Origin: Flavobacterium sp. ZT3R18
GTDB taxonomy: Bacteria; Bacteroidota; Bacteroidia; Flavobacteriales; Flavobacteriaceae
Reading direction: 5' to 3'
NCBI RefSeq assembly: GCF_007097385.1
Contig: NZ_VJZS01000018.1
Coordinates: 1-64,000, forward strand
Length of the DNA: 64,000 nt
This document shows positions 44,455 through 52,862 of the stretch, piece by piece. Both the position numbers and the translations under genes were made by a program. Position 1 is the first letter of the stretch. Every line of letters starts with the position of its first letter. The notes below the pieces were generated by a model. That model saw only the letters and a program-made list of their open reading frames with translations. It did no database searches and was not told the origin of the DNA.

Positions 44455-44692
44455 ACGCCTAACACACGTTTCAATCGATTTGCGGATTTAGTGGAATTAC
44501 CGTTTTTAATCGTGTTTTCGTTAAGCCGAAAATACTCTGCTTTAAAGTCCGCAAACCTGTTGAAGCGTGGGAACGTCAAACTGTCTAAAAACTAAAACAA
44601 GCCTCTGAGAATTCCATATTTGAGATCCTTCAAAGATAGGAGTCCGAATACGAAAAATTAGAATTGAGGTTTTTAGACAAACTGACGTTGGC
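44455..44692 (+). other. attC3-like site interrupted by a MITE-like insert
   Basis: It opens with ACGCCTAAC, the exact reverse complement of the cassette 3 start GTTAGGCGT. The left arm CACGTTTCAATCGATTTGCGG pairs with the right arm CCGCAAACCTGTTGAAGCGTG. After GGGAAC the expected GTTGGC core is separated by a 112-bp insert (44575-44686). Removing it restores GGGAAC-GTTGGCGG, as in attC5. Confidence 0.75.
44575..44686. mobile_element. 112-bp MITE-like element with terminal inverted repeats
   Basis: The ends GTCAAACTGTCTAAAAACT and AGGTTTTTAGACAAACTGAC are imperfect terminal inverted repeats of about 19-20 bp. The insert has no open frame. It interrupts attC3 exactly at its crossover core. 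A target duplication of two bases (AC) is possible but not clear. Confidence 0.6.
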
Positions 44693-44750
44693 GGCAAGCA
44701 ATGAGCAACTTAACAAAAAGTGAAATTATTACATTAAATAAAAAATAATC

Positions 44751-45203
44751 ATGAAAAATGCATTTAAGCTTAATGATTCGGCAGAATTTATAAACCGAAT
44801 TGAGAAACTAACTCCAACTACGAACCCAAACTGGGGTAAAATGAACGTAGAGAAAATGTTGGCACATTGTAATGTTACTTATGAAATGGTCTTTGACAGC
44901 ATTCATCCCAAACCCAATACATTAAAAAAATTCATATTGAATCTGTTTGTTAAAAATACAGTTGTTAATGAAAAGCCATATAAACAGAACGGACAAACTG
45001 CACCAGAATTTTTAATTAAGGACAGTAGAAATTTTGAAAATGAAAAAAAGCGCCTTATTGACTACATAAATAAAACTCAACAACTAGGTGAAAATCATTT
45101 TGATGGAAAAGAGTCTCACTCTTTTGGAGTTTTAACAAAAAAAGAATGGAGCAATATGTTTAGCAAACACCTTGACCATCATTTGACGCAATTTGGTGTA
45201 TAA
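44751..45203 (+). CDS. Cassette 4: DUF1569 (DinB-like) protein, second paralogue
   Basis: This 150-residue protein is a close relative of 41435-41893: NWGKMNVEKMLAHCNVTYEM, then NEKKRLIDYINKTQQLGE-like FENEKKRLIDYINKTQQLGE and FSKHLDHHLTQFGV. The same family in two separate cassettes suggests duplication of cargo or repeated capture. Helical four-bundle fold and metal binding are inferred from DinB relatives. Confidence 0.8.
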   Translation: MKNAFKLNDSAEFINRIEKLTPTTNPNWGKMNVEKMLAHCNVTYEMVFDSIHPKPNTLKKFILNLFVKNTVVNEKPYKQNGQTAPEFLIKDSRNFENEKKRLIDYINKTQQLGENHFDGKESHSFGVLTKKEWSNMFSKHLDHHLTQFGV

Positions 45204-45291
45204 ATGTAGATGTTTCAATGGAGAAGAGCAATTGTACATTAAATCAGACAAAAATTGCGACAAAGAAATTACAAATAATAAAAATAAATTT

Positions 45292-45744
45292 ATGACAAGA
45301 ATCAGTCTTTCCGATTATGGAAACTCACCTTTTGAAAAACTAATTGGACACAATAAAATTGTTTTGGACAAATGGATAGAATTAGAAAACGCCTTATTTA
45401 CTGAAACACAACTTGACAAAAATTTATTGGAACAAGTTAGGCGAGCAATGGCATTTGAAAATGAATGTGAATATTGTATGGTAAAAGGAGGTAAACCAAA
45501 TTTTGACATAACTGAAAAAAGAATTCAGTCTGCAACTGCATTTGCTCAATTATTTGCTTTAGACCATAAATCAATATCAGCAAGCCATTTTGATATACTA
45601 AAGGAAGAATTTACAGAAAAAGAAATTTCAGAATTATGCTCGTTTATAAGTTTTATTACAGCTTGCCAAAGAATTGGTCGAATATATAATTTGACTGAGG
45701 AACACCAACTTAACAAGTCAACAACACTCGCAGAACTACTATAA
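45292..45744 (+). CDS. Cassette 4: AhpD/carboxymuconolactone decarboxylase-like protein
   Basis: I start this 150-residue protein at ATG 45292 (MTRISLSDYGNSPFEKLIGH); an open frame extends upstream but overlaps DUF1569 and looks non-coding. It contains the C-x-x-C redox motif in FENECEYCMVKGGKPNF and a helical arrangement like the AhpD/CMD family. It may act as a peroxidase-linked thiol protein. It lies in the same cassette as DUF1569. Confidence 0.65.
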   Translation: MTRISLSDYGNSPFEKLIGHNKIVLDKWIELENALFTETQLDKNLLEQVRRAMAFENECEYCMVKGGKPNFDITEKRIQSATAFAQLFALDHKSISASHFDILKEEFTEKEISELCSFISFITACQRIGRIYNLTEEHQLNKSTTLAELL

Positions 45745-45761
45745 ATAAAATCTTAAAAAAA

Positions 45762-45780
45762 GGCAACAGCTAACGTTGGC
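45762..45780 (+). other. Remnant attC4 with stem deleted
   Basis: GGCAACAGCTAAC runs directly into GTTGGCGGT, the start of cassette 5. The CAACAGCTA part matches the opening of attC1 and attC8, so the site looks like the two outer ends of an attC joined with the whole stem lost. It would not be expected to recombine well. Confidence 0.45.
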
Positions 45781-45823
45781 GGTCATTGTAAAACGACACA
45801 ACTAAACAAAATTGAAAGAAATA

Positions 45824-46498
45824 ATGACAAAGACAGTTTTAATAACAGGGGCAAGTAAAGGAATAGGTTTTGCACTAACAAGGCAATTTTTAACCAATGG
45901 ATACAAAGTCATTGGAACGAATAGAACAGGAGAAATTGAAAATTTGGCACATCCAAACTTTGAAATATTAAAACTTGACTTATCTGACGAAACAACAATA
46001 AATGAATTTGAGAAGTTGTTTGAACAAAAAAATATTAAACTTGATATTTTAATCAATAACGCAGGAATTGGACCAGATTTAGACACTTTGAAACCTGAGA
46101 AAGAAAGTTTTAAACAAACCTTTGATGTAAACGTAATAGGAACAGTTTTTTTTACTGAATTATTGTGTAGATCTGTTAACGTAGGTGGAAAAATAATAAA
46201 CATTTCTTCAAAAATGGGTTCAATAGAATTATGTGAACGGACTGATTCAGTTGCATACAGAATGTCAAAAACTGCTTTGAATATGTACTCCAAAATTTTA
46301 ACAAACAGACTTTTGGACAAACAGACAATTGCAACAATACACCCAGGTTGGGTACGGACAACTATTGCCAAAGACAATATTGTGAATGGCAGACTTTCGA
46401 CAGACGAATCTGCATTTAAAATATTTAATTTTGTAACAAGCAACTTTGAAACAGGGATATTTTGGGACATTGAAGCGGAAACAAAAACAGAGTGGTAG
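45824..46498 (+). CDS. Cassette 5: short-chain dehydrogenase/reductase
   Basis: This is a protein of 224 residues from ATG 45824; an upstream TTG (45812) would add four residues. SDR motifs are all present: TVLITGASKGIGFALTRQFL (NAD(P) Rossmann TGxxxGIG), ILINNAGIGPDLD (NNAG), INISSKMGSIEL (catalytic Ser) and SVAYRMSKTALNMY (YxxxK). It is a cytosolic NAD(P)-dependent oxidoreductase with unknown substrate. It is the only gene in cassette 5. Confidence 0.9.
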   Translation: MTKTVLITGASKGIGFALTRQFLTNGYKVIGTNRTGEIENLAHPNFEILKLDLSDETTINEFEKLFEQKNIKLDILINNAGIGPDLDTLKPEKESFKQTFDVNVIGTVFFTELLCRSVNVGGKIINISSKMGSIELCERTDSVAYRMSKTALNMYSKILTNRLLDKQTIATIHPGWVRTTIAKDNIVNGRLSTDESAFKIFNFVTSNFETGIFWDIEAETKTEW

Positions 46499-46509
46499 AA
46501 GAACAACGA

Positions 46510-46614
46510 ACCGCCAACACTTGCTACAATTGATTTGGGTAATTGGCTTAATTTTAAAATGGTTTTGTATTTGGCATAATTTGGCAAATCCAATTGTAGC
46601 AAGGGAACGTTGGT
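46510..46614 (+). other. attC5-like recombination site
   Basis: It opens with ACCGCCAAC, the exact reverse complement of the cassette 5 start GTTGGCGGT (45775-45783). The left arm TTGCTACAATTGATTTG pairs with the right arm CAAATCCAATTGTAGCAA. The middle has GGCTTAATTTTAAAATGG and TTTTGTATTTGG. The site ends GGGAAC-GTTGGTATT. Confidence 0.85.
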
Positions 46615-46637
46615 ATTAATTACAACAAAGATAGCAA

Positions 46638-47270
46638 ATGAGAAAGTGGCTCGAACGACATTTAGGTAGGCAGTTAAGTAACCCACAAGGATTTTGGGGT
46701 ATGATTGTTGGAAAACTGATGAACTTTAATAATAAACTCATGTACCAATCGGCACATGAGATGCTGGAACTGACAAGTAATGAAAACCTGCTGGAAATTG
46801 GTTTTGGGAATGGTGCGTTTATAAAGGATATTATCCATAAAATTGAACCTGGACACTATTCCGGTATCGACATATCCGATACAATGATAAAACAGGCCAA
46901 GCAGAAGAATAAATCATTGATAAATTCAGGCAAGGTATATCTTTTCAAATCCAACGCCAATAGCTTGCCTTTTGACAATGACGCATTTGATAAAGTTCTG
47001 ACCATAAATACAATCTATTTCTGGGACGAACCTATGCGAGTAATGGAAGAAGTAAAAAGGGTATTGCAGCCGGGAGGGAAATTTGTAGTAGCACTTAATA
47101 CAAAGGGAGCTATGGAGGGAAGTGAATATGTGAAAGAAAAATTCAACTTATACGATAAAGAGCAGGTTGAATATTTGTTTCGAAATTCTGGATTTACCTT
47201 AATTCGCTCAACCTATAAAAAAATGAATATTGATGATGTTCTTTGTATTGAAGGCAGAAAAGAGAACTAA
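46638..47270 (+). CDS. Cassette 6: SAM-dependent methyltransferase
   Basis: This 210-residue class I methyltransferase has motif I NLLEIGFGNGAFIKDI, acidic motif II HYSGIDISDTMIKQAK, motif III LPFDNDAFDKVLTINTIYFW and a VLQPGGKFVVAL segment, in the UbiE/Methyltransf_11 layout. The acceptor is unknown. It begins 28 bp after the cassette junction. Confidence 0.9.
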   Translation: MRKWLERHLGRQLSNPQGFWGMIVGKLMNFNNKLMYQSAHEMLELTSNENLLEIGFGNGAFIKDIIHKIEPGHYSGIDISDTMIKQAKQKNKSLINSGKVYLFKSNANSLPFDNDAFDKVLTINTIYFWDEPMRVMEEVKRVLQPGGKFVVALNTKGAMEGSEYVKEKFNLYDKEQVEYLFRNSGFTLIRSTYKKMNIDDVLCIEGRKEN

Positions 47271-47316
47271 TAAAAATAAGGGGATATTAGTGTGTTATTA
47301 GAAGTAACATTGCAAA

Positions 47317-47497
47317 AAAGATGCTATGGAGGCATCTTTTTTTATGCATAATATTTTTTGTTATAATATGGTAAACCATAATACATAATTAAAACTATTT
47401 TGTATGTTTGGTACAGCACAGTAAAAAGCTACAATTGGTACAAAGCCAACCTAATTTGGGTAGATTTAAGCCATTTTATGGCTGGTATAAATAAGTT
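47317..47497 (+). repeat. 182-bp repeat, copy 2, terminator plus attC6-like site
   Basis: It starts with a terminator hairpin (AAAAGATGC, TATGGAG, GCATCTTTT) after the methyltransferase gene and shares about 90% identity with 39479-39660. Its last part (47442-47500) is attC-like: AAAGCCAAC, the inner hairpin AAGCCATTTTATGGCTGG, then the junction GTTGGC. AAAGCCAAC matches the expected complement of the cassette 6 start at 7 of 9 bases. Confidence 0.6.
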
Positions 47498-47544
47498 GGC
47501 AGTAATGTTGTCACAGAATCAAGAATCTAACATAATTTCCAACA

Positions 47545-48873
47545 ATGAACATACCAAGTAGAAGACAAGATTATTTAGATAAAGAAATTTACGAGATTAT
47601 TTCTCTTGTTGAGATCTCAGATATTTCACCTATTAAAAAAGTAGATTTTGTGCATTTTGATAAAGATGAAAATATATTAGACTTGTCAGACAAAGTAATA
47701 GGTCCATTTATATCATACGAAATGCTCGGTTCTGAAATTATTTCAATTAGACACAAGACGGATAAACATAAGCGGGAATTAAAAAACGAGACGTATAAAC
47801 GGTACGAAAAATTTATTGATACAATCTATAAGTCTCCAGAAATTCATTGTTTGGTAAGTAGAAAGTTCATATTTGATCTTGCTTTTGAGTATCTCATCAA
47901 ATCACATAGCGAAAACAGAACTGAAGGAAACTTCTCAGACTATCTTATTGATAATATTAAACCAGAAATAAAAGATTATAAAATTTATTTTTCTGTAGAG
48001 AATTTGGAAATATTTAAACCTTTAAGAATTGGTAAAGTTGAAATTTCACAACTTGAAAGTAATCTTTTTATTGAAGATAGTGATCGGCAAAATGCAGAAT
48101 CTGTAAGCCTATTTTATAAAAAATATCAAAGAAAAATTTTCGCATCTTGCACAATAAGAGCCGAAAAAGAAAAAGCAATAGAATTAGCCTTAAAAGAATG
48201 TAGCTTATCAATTGACATTATTAAAATTTGTAGTGATACTATTCACGAACCGAAAACTAAAATTAGTTTTGATATAGATTCTAGGTTATCGGAATCTTTT
48301 AGTGCTGAAACTATTATAAGTAATATCAAAAAGCAAAATGACCTAAATATTATTTCGCGTAGAATTCCAAACTATCATCAATTAACAGAGGAATATTTAA
48401 ACCGATTGTCAATTAGAAATCTTGATTTCTTTAATGGTTTTCTTATGCGTTTGGAAGATGAAAAAACAGAGTTACAGAATCTTCTAATTAATGCAATACA
48501 AAGATTAGCAAAAGCCTTAACTACAACAAATCTAAACCAAAGAATTGTAGAGCTTTTTACAATAATGGAATCATTATTAGTACCAAACTCTCAAGCAAAC
48601 ATTTTAGATAGCCTTACTCGATATTGCTCAAAAATTGTCTATTCCAAAAGAGAAGAAAGAGTAAACATAATTAAACTTATAAAAAAAATGTATGACGTTA
48701 GGAGTTCTTTCGTTCATCACGCTTTAGAAGCAGATTTTGAAATAGACGATTTGCGAAATATTCAAATCACAATTCATACTTTAATTGGAAAACTAATTGA
48801 AAAGAGTAACAAGTATACGCAAAAGTCTGAAATATTGAAAGAAATCGACGATGCAATTCTCGACGCATATTAA
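47545..48873 (+). CDS. Cassette 7: ApeA/HEPN-like protein
   Basis: This protein has 442 residues and no catalytic family that I can name with certainty. The C-terminal third resembles the HEPN domain of ApeA-like anti-phage proteins: IVELFTIMESLLVPNSQANI, then KMYDVRSSFVHHALEADFEI, which holds an R-x4-H motif near residue 385. The N-terminal part is mixed alpha/beta and may be the sensing domain. It is the only gene of a cassette, so it may be mobile defence cargo. Confidence 0.55.
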   Translation: MNIPSRRQDYLDKEIYEIISLVEISDISPIKKVDFVHFDKDENILDLSDKVIGPFISYEMLGSEIISIRHKTDKHKRELKNETYKRYEKFIDTIYKSPEIHCLVSRKFIFDLAFEYLIKSHSENRTEGNFSDYLIDNIKPEIKDYKIYFSVENLEIFKPLRIGKVEISQLESNLFIEDSDRQNAESVSLFYKKYQRKIFASCTIRAEKEKAIELALKECSLSIDIIKICSDTIHEPKTKISFDIDSRLSESFSAETIISNIKKQNDLNIISRRIPNYHQLTEEYLNRLSIRNLDFFNGFLMRLEDEKTELQNLLINAIQRLAKALTTTNLNQRIVELFTIMESLLVPNSQANILDSLTRYCSKIVYSKREERVNIIKLIKKMYDVRSSFVHHALEADFEIDDLRNIQITIHTLIGKLIEKSNKYTQKSEILKEIDDAILDAY

Positions 48874-48877
48874 CACT

Positions 48878-49012
48878 ACTGCCAACACTTGCTCACAAGA
48901 GATTTGGACATTTGGCTTAATGGGAAAATTGGTTTGTATTTGGGATGTTTTGGCAAATCCGAATATAAGGCTTAATTTAGCCCCAAACCTCTTGTAGCAA
49001 GGGGACGTTGTA
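48878..49012 (+). other. attC7-like recombination site
   Basis: It opens with ACTGCCAAC, the exact reverse complement of the cassette 7 start GTTGGCAGT (47495-47503). The left arm TTGCTCACAAGAGATTTGG pairs with the right arm CCAAACCTCTTGTAGCAA. The middle again has TTTGGCTTAATGGG and TTGTATTTGG. It ends GGGGAC-GTTGTAGGC. Confidence 0.85.
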
Positions 49013-49066
49013 GGCAATGCTAACGAAGACCAAGACAATTCAAAACAATTTTTAAATTAAACCAAA

Positions 49067-49954
49067 ATGAACATTAACTTATTTCTTTGGTTATTATTAA
49101 TAACTTTACCAGAAATGGTATTTTCTCAATCGGCCGACTTTACCATTCAAGATGTAAAGTTTGAAAGTCAAGGCGTCACTCTTGCAGGCTCGATTTTAAC
49201 GCCTAAAAAAACATTTGCAGCAGTTGTAATTGTTCATGGGTCTGATCCTGTAAAAAGAGAAATGGAGTTCGCTAAACGTCTTGCCAAAGAAGGAATTGCT
49301 GTATTGACATATGATAAACGTGGAGTTGGAGAATCTGGCGGTGTATATGTAGGACCATCTGTTGGCACGAATAATATTGACACTACTAATCTTAATTTAT
49401 TATCTCACGATGCAAGTTCAGCAGTAAATACATTTCGAACCTATTTGAAAGATAAAAAAACACCAATTGGATTAGTTGGCTTCAGTCAAGCAGGATGGAT
49501 AATCCCAATTGCTGCAAATAAAAATCCACAAATAGAATTTATGGTTTTATTTAGTTGCCCTACAATTACAACTCTAGAACAACTTCGATTTCAGTTTTAT
49601 ACTAATGGAAACAATAATTTTTGGGAAAATCATACAGAATCAGATGCTCGTGAACATACTAAAGATGACCCAGACAGGTATCAATTCGTGGCGACTGACC
49701 CAAAAATTTCTCTGAATACTCTTTCAATTCCAGGACTTTGGCTTTTTGGTGAGAAAGATATACAGATTCCAGTAAAGTTGTGTATGGAGCAATTAAATAC
49801 ATTGAAAGCTCAAGGCAAACCTTTCGAATATACCTTGTTTTCAACATTAGGACACAATACTGCTTCTGGCAATATTACAGCACCAGTTGATATTTCAATT
49901 CAATGGATAAAACAGAAAGCTTTGAACATTAAGAAGTCTAAAGTATCAAAATAA
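49067..49954 (+). CDS. Cassette 8: exported alpha/beta hydrolase
   Basis: This 295-residue protein has a Sec signal peptide (LFLWLLLITLPEMVFSQ). The alpha/beta-hydrolase core has VVIVHGSDPVKREMEF (oxyanion HG), YDKRGVGESGG, the nucleophile elbow LVGFSQAGWIIP, acid WLFGEKDIQIP and histidine TLGHNTA. The substrate is unknown. It starts 59 bp after the junction and is the last gene of the array. Confidence 0.85.
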   Translation: MNINLFLWLLLITLPEMVFSQSADFTIQDVKFESQGVTLAGSILTPKKTFAAVVIVHGSDPVKREMEFAKRLAKEGIAVLTYDKRGVGESGGVYVGPSVGTNNIDTTNLNLLSHDASSAVNTFRTYLKDKKTPIGLVGFSQAGWIIPIAANKNPQIEFMVLFSCPTITTLEQLRFQFYTNGNNNFWENHTESDAREHTKDDPDRYQFVATDPKISLNTLSIPGLWLFGEKDIQIPVKLCMEQLNTLKAQGKPFEYTLFSTLGHNTASGNITAPVDISIQWIKQKALNIKKSKVSK

Positions 49955-49960
49955 AGCACT

Positions 49961-50020
49961 GCCTACAACAGCTAGGGTTTCATTGCGTGCGCAGCACGAA
50001 CAATGAAACCCGGGTTGAAC
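49961..50020 (+). other. attC8-like recombination site (short form)
   Basis: It opens with GCCTACAAC, the exact reverse complement of the cassette 8 start GTTGTAGGC. It is only 60 bp: the stem GGGTTTCATTG and CAATGAAACCC has a short loop. It ends in GTTGAAC, a perfect GTTRRRY core at 50014-50020. It closes the array; no further cassette site was seen to the right. Confidence 0.8.
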
Positions 50021-50037
50021 GGAACCGATTACATGTC

Positions 50038-50280
50038 CTATTTATGTAAATTGATCTCTTTTATCATACGTTCAATTTCTGCGTGCTGCTGTTTCATTTT
50101 TTCATTATATGCCTTTTGCCTTCTTTCGAAAGTTACTTGTTTCTGATGAAGTTCTTTGTTTATCTCAATAAGTCTTTTTTCCAAAGCCAAAGTCTCAGTG
50201 TGATTATAAATGTAGAAAATCAATAACAATGCGGTAACGATCAAAGTAAAAACATGTTGTAATTGGAGTTGTTTCATCAT
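50038..50280 (-). CDS. Small membrane-anchored coiled-coil protein
   Basis: From ATG 50280 this 80-residue protein has one membrane segment (HVFTLIVTALLLIFYIYN) and a charged coiled-coil tail (ALEKRLIEINKELHQKQVTF, then YNEKMKQQHAEIERMIKEIN). The frame extends 44 codons further upstream, but that part looks non-coding, so I used the downstream ATG pair (50280/50277). It is on the opposite strand to the cassettes, right after attC8. Function is unknown. Confidence 0.5.
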   Translation of the reverse strand: MMKQLQLQHVFTLIVTALLLIFYIYNHTETLALEKRLIEINKELHQKQVTFERRQKAYNEKMKQQHAEIERMIKEINLHK

Positions 50281-50421
50281 TTTAATTGTTTTTGATAACA
50301 AGCGGTAAGAGTTTAAAATGTTCTTTTGGGAAAATTTCGAGACTAAGATAAATGTACTACAAATTACCTGATTTGAACTATCTATTCTAAACTCATTATG
50401 TGTCAAATTCAAGTAAAAATT

Positions 50422-50622
50422 CTAATTAGTCTTTTTTATAATTTTATCATTGTTGCGGTTTGACATTTTGTTTCGTAAAACCATCATATCTTCACTCACT
50501 TTTTTATCCAATATCTTAGCATAGTGTTGCGTGGTTCTTATGTTTTTATGTCCCAGCATTTTGCTTGTATTTTCGATTGGAACACCGTTTGTGAGTATTA
50601 CTGTCGTTGCAAAATTATGTCG
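50422..50622 (-). pseudogene. C-terminal fragment of a tyrosine integrase
   Basis: The minus strand reads RHNFATTVILTNGVPIENTS, then KMLGHKNIRTTQHYAKILDK and SEDMMVLRNKM before TAG. It matches the last 60 residues of the full integrase at 52863-54119, including the catalytic tyrosine region HYAKI. Similarity ends abruptly at 50622 in the catalytic R-H motif. It is thus the tail of a second, diverged integrase cut off by whatever brought in the aconitase segment. Confidence 0.8.
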
Positions 50623-50708
50623 GGCTCATTATTCCCTGGTTTATTAAATCTTGTTCGTTGTTATTGCTGAAATGTTGAGAGGTGTATTTTAAATCTTTTT
50701 CATTTTTT

Positions 50709-52670
50709 TTACAGATTAAAAATTTTCTTATCCTTTACATAATTTATAGCACCACCTTTTAAGATTACTTCAATTTGTCTGGCACTTATATTTAAGACGA
50801 GCGGAATTTCAATTTGCTTTCCAATTACCTTCGCATTCAATACTTCCCTGTTTTTTATTGCTGACCTAAGTCCTTCTACTCTTAATACATCATCCTGTTC
50901 AAGTTTGTCAAAATCATCTTTATTTTGGAATTCGAAAGGAATAATACCAAAGTTGATCAGGTTCTGCCAACCGATCCGTGCATACGATTTTGAAATCGTA
51001 AACAGCTGTCCTAAATAGCGCGGGGCTAATGCGGCATGCTCTCTGCTGGAGCCCTGTGCATAATTTTCACCTGCTACCACACAAAAGCCTTTGTACTTAC
51101 TTTGGTTTTCTATAGCCCGGTCGTAAAAGTGCGGGTCAATAGCATAATAAGAATATTTGCTGATCTCAGGAATATTGGAGCGCAGTGGCAATACATCTGC
51201 ACCTGCTTTTAATATTTCATCTGTAGAAATATCGTCTTCCATTTTTAAAAGAATGGGGATTTCCAATTCGTCAGGAAGTTCGCCAAACTCAGGAAGGGTT
51301 TTAATATTAGGGCCTTTAATCAATTCAACAGATTTTACATTGGGAGCCATCAGCATTTGCTGATTTACTTTAATAGTATCCGGTTCTTTCCATTTTGGAT
51401 ACCCAATATTGAATTGTTTCTCGAGATCTCTTGGGTCAGTAATCTTTCCTGTAAGTGCAGCTGCGGCAGCAGTTTCCGGGCTGCAAAGATATACTTGATC
51501 GTCAAGCGTTCCGGAACGTCCCGGGAAATTACGGGGCATGGTTCGGAGACTGTTACTATTGGTGGCAGGTGCCTGGCCCATACCGATACAACCCATACAG
51601 CCCGATTGATGAACGCGGGCACCGGCAGCAATCAAGGAAGCAAGTGCCCCCATCTCTGTCAGATTTTGTAATATCTGACGCGTGGAAGGGTTGATATCAA
51701 AGGAAACATCCGGAGATGAAAATTGCCCTTTTACAATTTGGGAAACAATCCAGAAATCACGCAGCCCCGGATTGGCAGAAGATCCCACTACAACCTGAGA
51801 TACAGGCCTGCCGCTGACTTCTCTTACAGGGACTACATTGCCCGGGCTGCTGGGAATCGCAATTAAAGGTTCTAATTCAGATAGATTAATTTCTTCATCA
51901 TGATCATAAGTAGCCCCTTCATCTGCTTTCAGTTCCGTCCATTGGTCTTCCCGTCCTTCTTTTCGAAGAAATTCTTTTGTGATTTCATCAGAAGGAAATA
52001 CCGAAGAAGTGGCGCCCATTTCGGCACCCATGTTGGCAATTACATGCCGATCCCAAGCACTGAGGTATTGCAGCCCCGGACCATAATATTCTAAAATATA
52101 TCCTCGTCCACCATTGACATCGTAGCGTCTTAACATTTCTAAAATCACATCTTTTGCACTGACCCAATCGGGTAATTTACCGATGAGTTTAATGCCCATG
52201 ATCTTTGGCATCTTCACAAAATACGGCTCGCCGGCAGCTGCAAGGGCCACATCCAATCCACCAGTACCAATGGCCAGCATACCAATACCTCCACCTGCAC
52301 AAGTATGACTGTCGGAGCCTAACAGTGTACTGCCGGGTTTGCCAAATCTTTCCATATGCACGGCATGACTAATTCCGTTCCCTGGTCTGCTAAACCAATA
52401 CCCAAATCGGGCAGCAGCCGATTGTAGAAAAAGATGATCATCCATATTTTTGTAATCTGTCTGAAGTAGATTATGATCAACATATTGAACAGCGACTTCA
52501 GCTTTAGCTCTTTCTAGTTGGAAAGCTTCTAATTCGAGCATAATTAAGGTTCCGGTAGCGTCTTGCTGTAACACATGATCTATCTTCAATCCAATTTCGC
52601 TTCCCGGCTTCATTTCACCTGAAAGAAGATGACTGCTAATCAATTTTTGGCTGACGTTCTGATTGTTCAT
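50709..52670 (-). CDS. Aconitate hydratase
   Basis: This 653-residue aconitase has LLGSDSHTCAGGGIGMLAIG (first Fe-S cysteine), QSGCMGCIGMGQAPAT (other two cysteines), DDISTDEILKAGADVLPLRS and the swivel-domain YAQGSSREHAALAPRYLG. It interconverts citrate and isocitrate with a [4Fe-4S] cluster. The length matches the shorter Aquifex-type putative aconitases. It stands between a broken and a complete integrase of the same type, which is unusual for a TCA-cycle gene; it may be an extra copy carried by a mobile element. Confidence 0.9.
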   Translation of the reverse strand: MNNQNVSQKLISSHLLSGEMKPGSEIGLKIDHVLQQDATGTLIMLELEAFQLERAKAEVAVQYVDHNLLQTDYKNMDDHLFLQSAAARFGYWFSRPGNGISHAVHMERFGKPGSTLLGSDSHTCAGGGIGMLAIGTGGLDVALAAAGEPYFVKMPKIMGIKLIGKLPDWVSAKDVILEMLRRYDVNGGRGYILEYYGPGLQYLSAWDRHVIANMGAEMGATSSVFPSDEITKEFLRKEGREDQWTELKADEGATYDHDEEINLSELEPLIAIPSSPGNVVPVREVSGRPVSQVVVGSSANPGLRDFWIVSQIVKGQFSSPDVSFDINPSTRQILQNLTEMGALASLIAAGARVHQSGCMGCIGMGQAPATNSNSLRTMPRNFPGRSGTLDDQVYLCSPETAAAAALTGKITDPRDLEKQFNIGYPKWKEPDTIKVNQQMLMAPNVKSVELIKGPNIKTLPEFGELPDELEIPILLKMEDDISTDEILKAGADVLPLRSNIPEISKYSYYAIDPHFYDRAIENQSKYKGFCVVAGENYAQGSSREHAALAPRYLGQLFTISKSYARIGWQNLINFGIIPFEFQNKDDFDKLEQDDVLRVEGLRSAIKNREVLNAKVIGKQIEIPLVLNISARQIEVILKGGAINYVKDKKIFNL

Positions 52671-52862
52671 GGCAATTTTTTTAGTGTTTATTTTCGAGGA
52701 ACTACTTCTCTTAGGCTAAATAAATATCTTAGGTGTTATTTTACAACCAAACTAAAGTACGTTAAAGTTACTAATTTTTAACTTACGTTAAATTACATTT
52801 ATTTTGTCTATTTTATGATATACTCAGCTCTCTATCAATATTGCACAAATAGGTACAGATGT

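Noticed and set aside
45802..46686. 294-residue open frame on the minus strand
   Set aside because: It lies opposite the SDR gene and start of the methyltransferase, whose motifs are complete; it also crosses attC5. It is a shadow frame.
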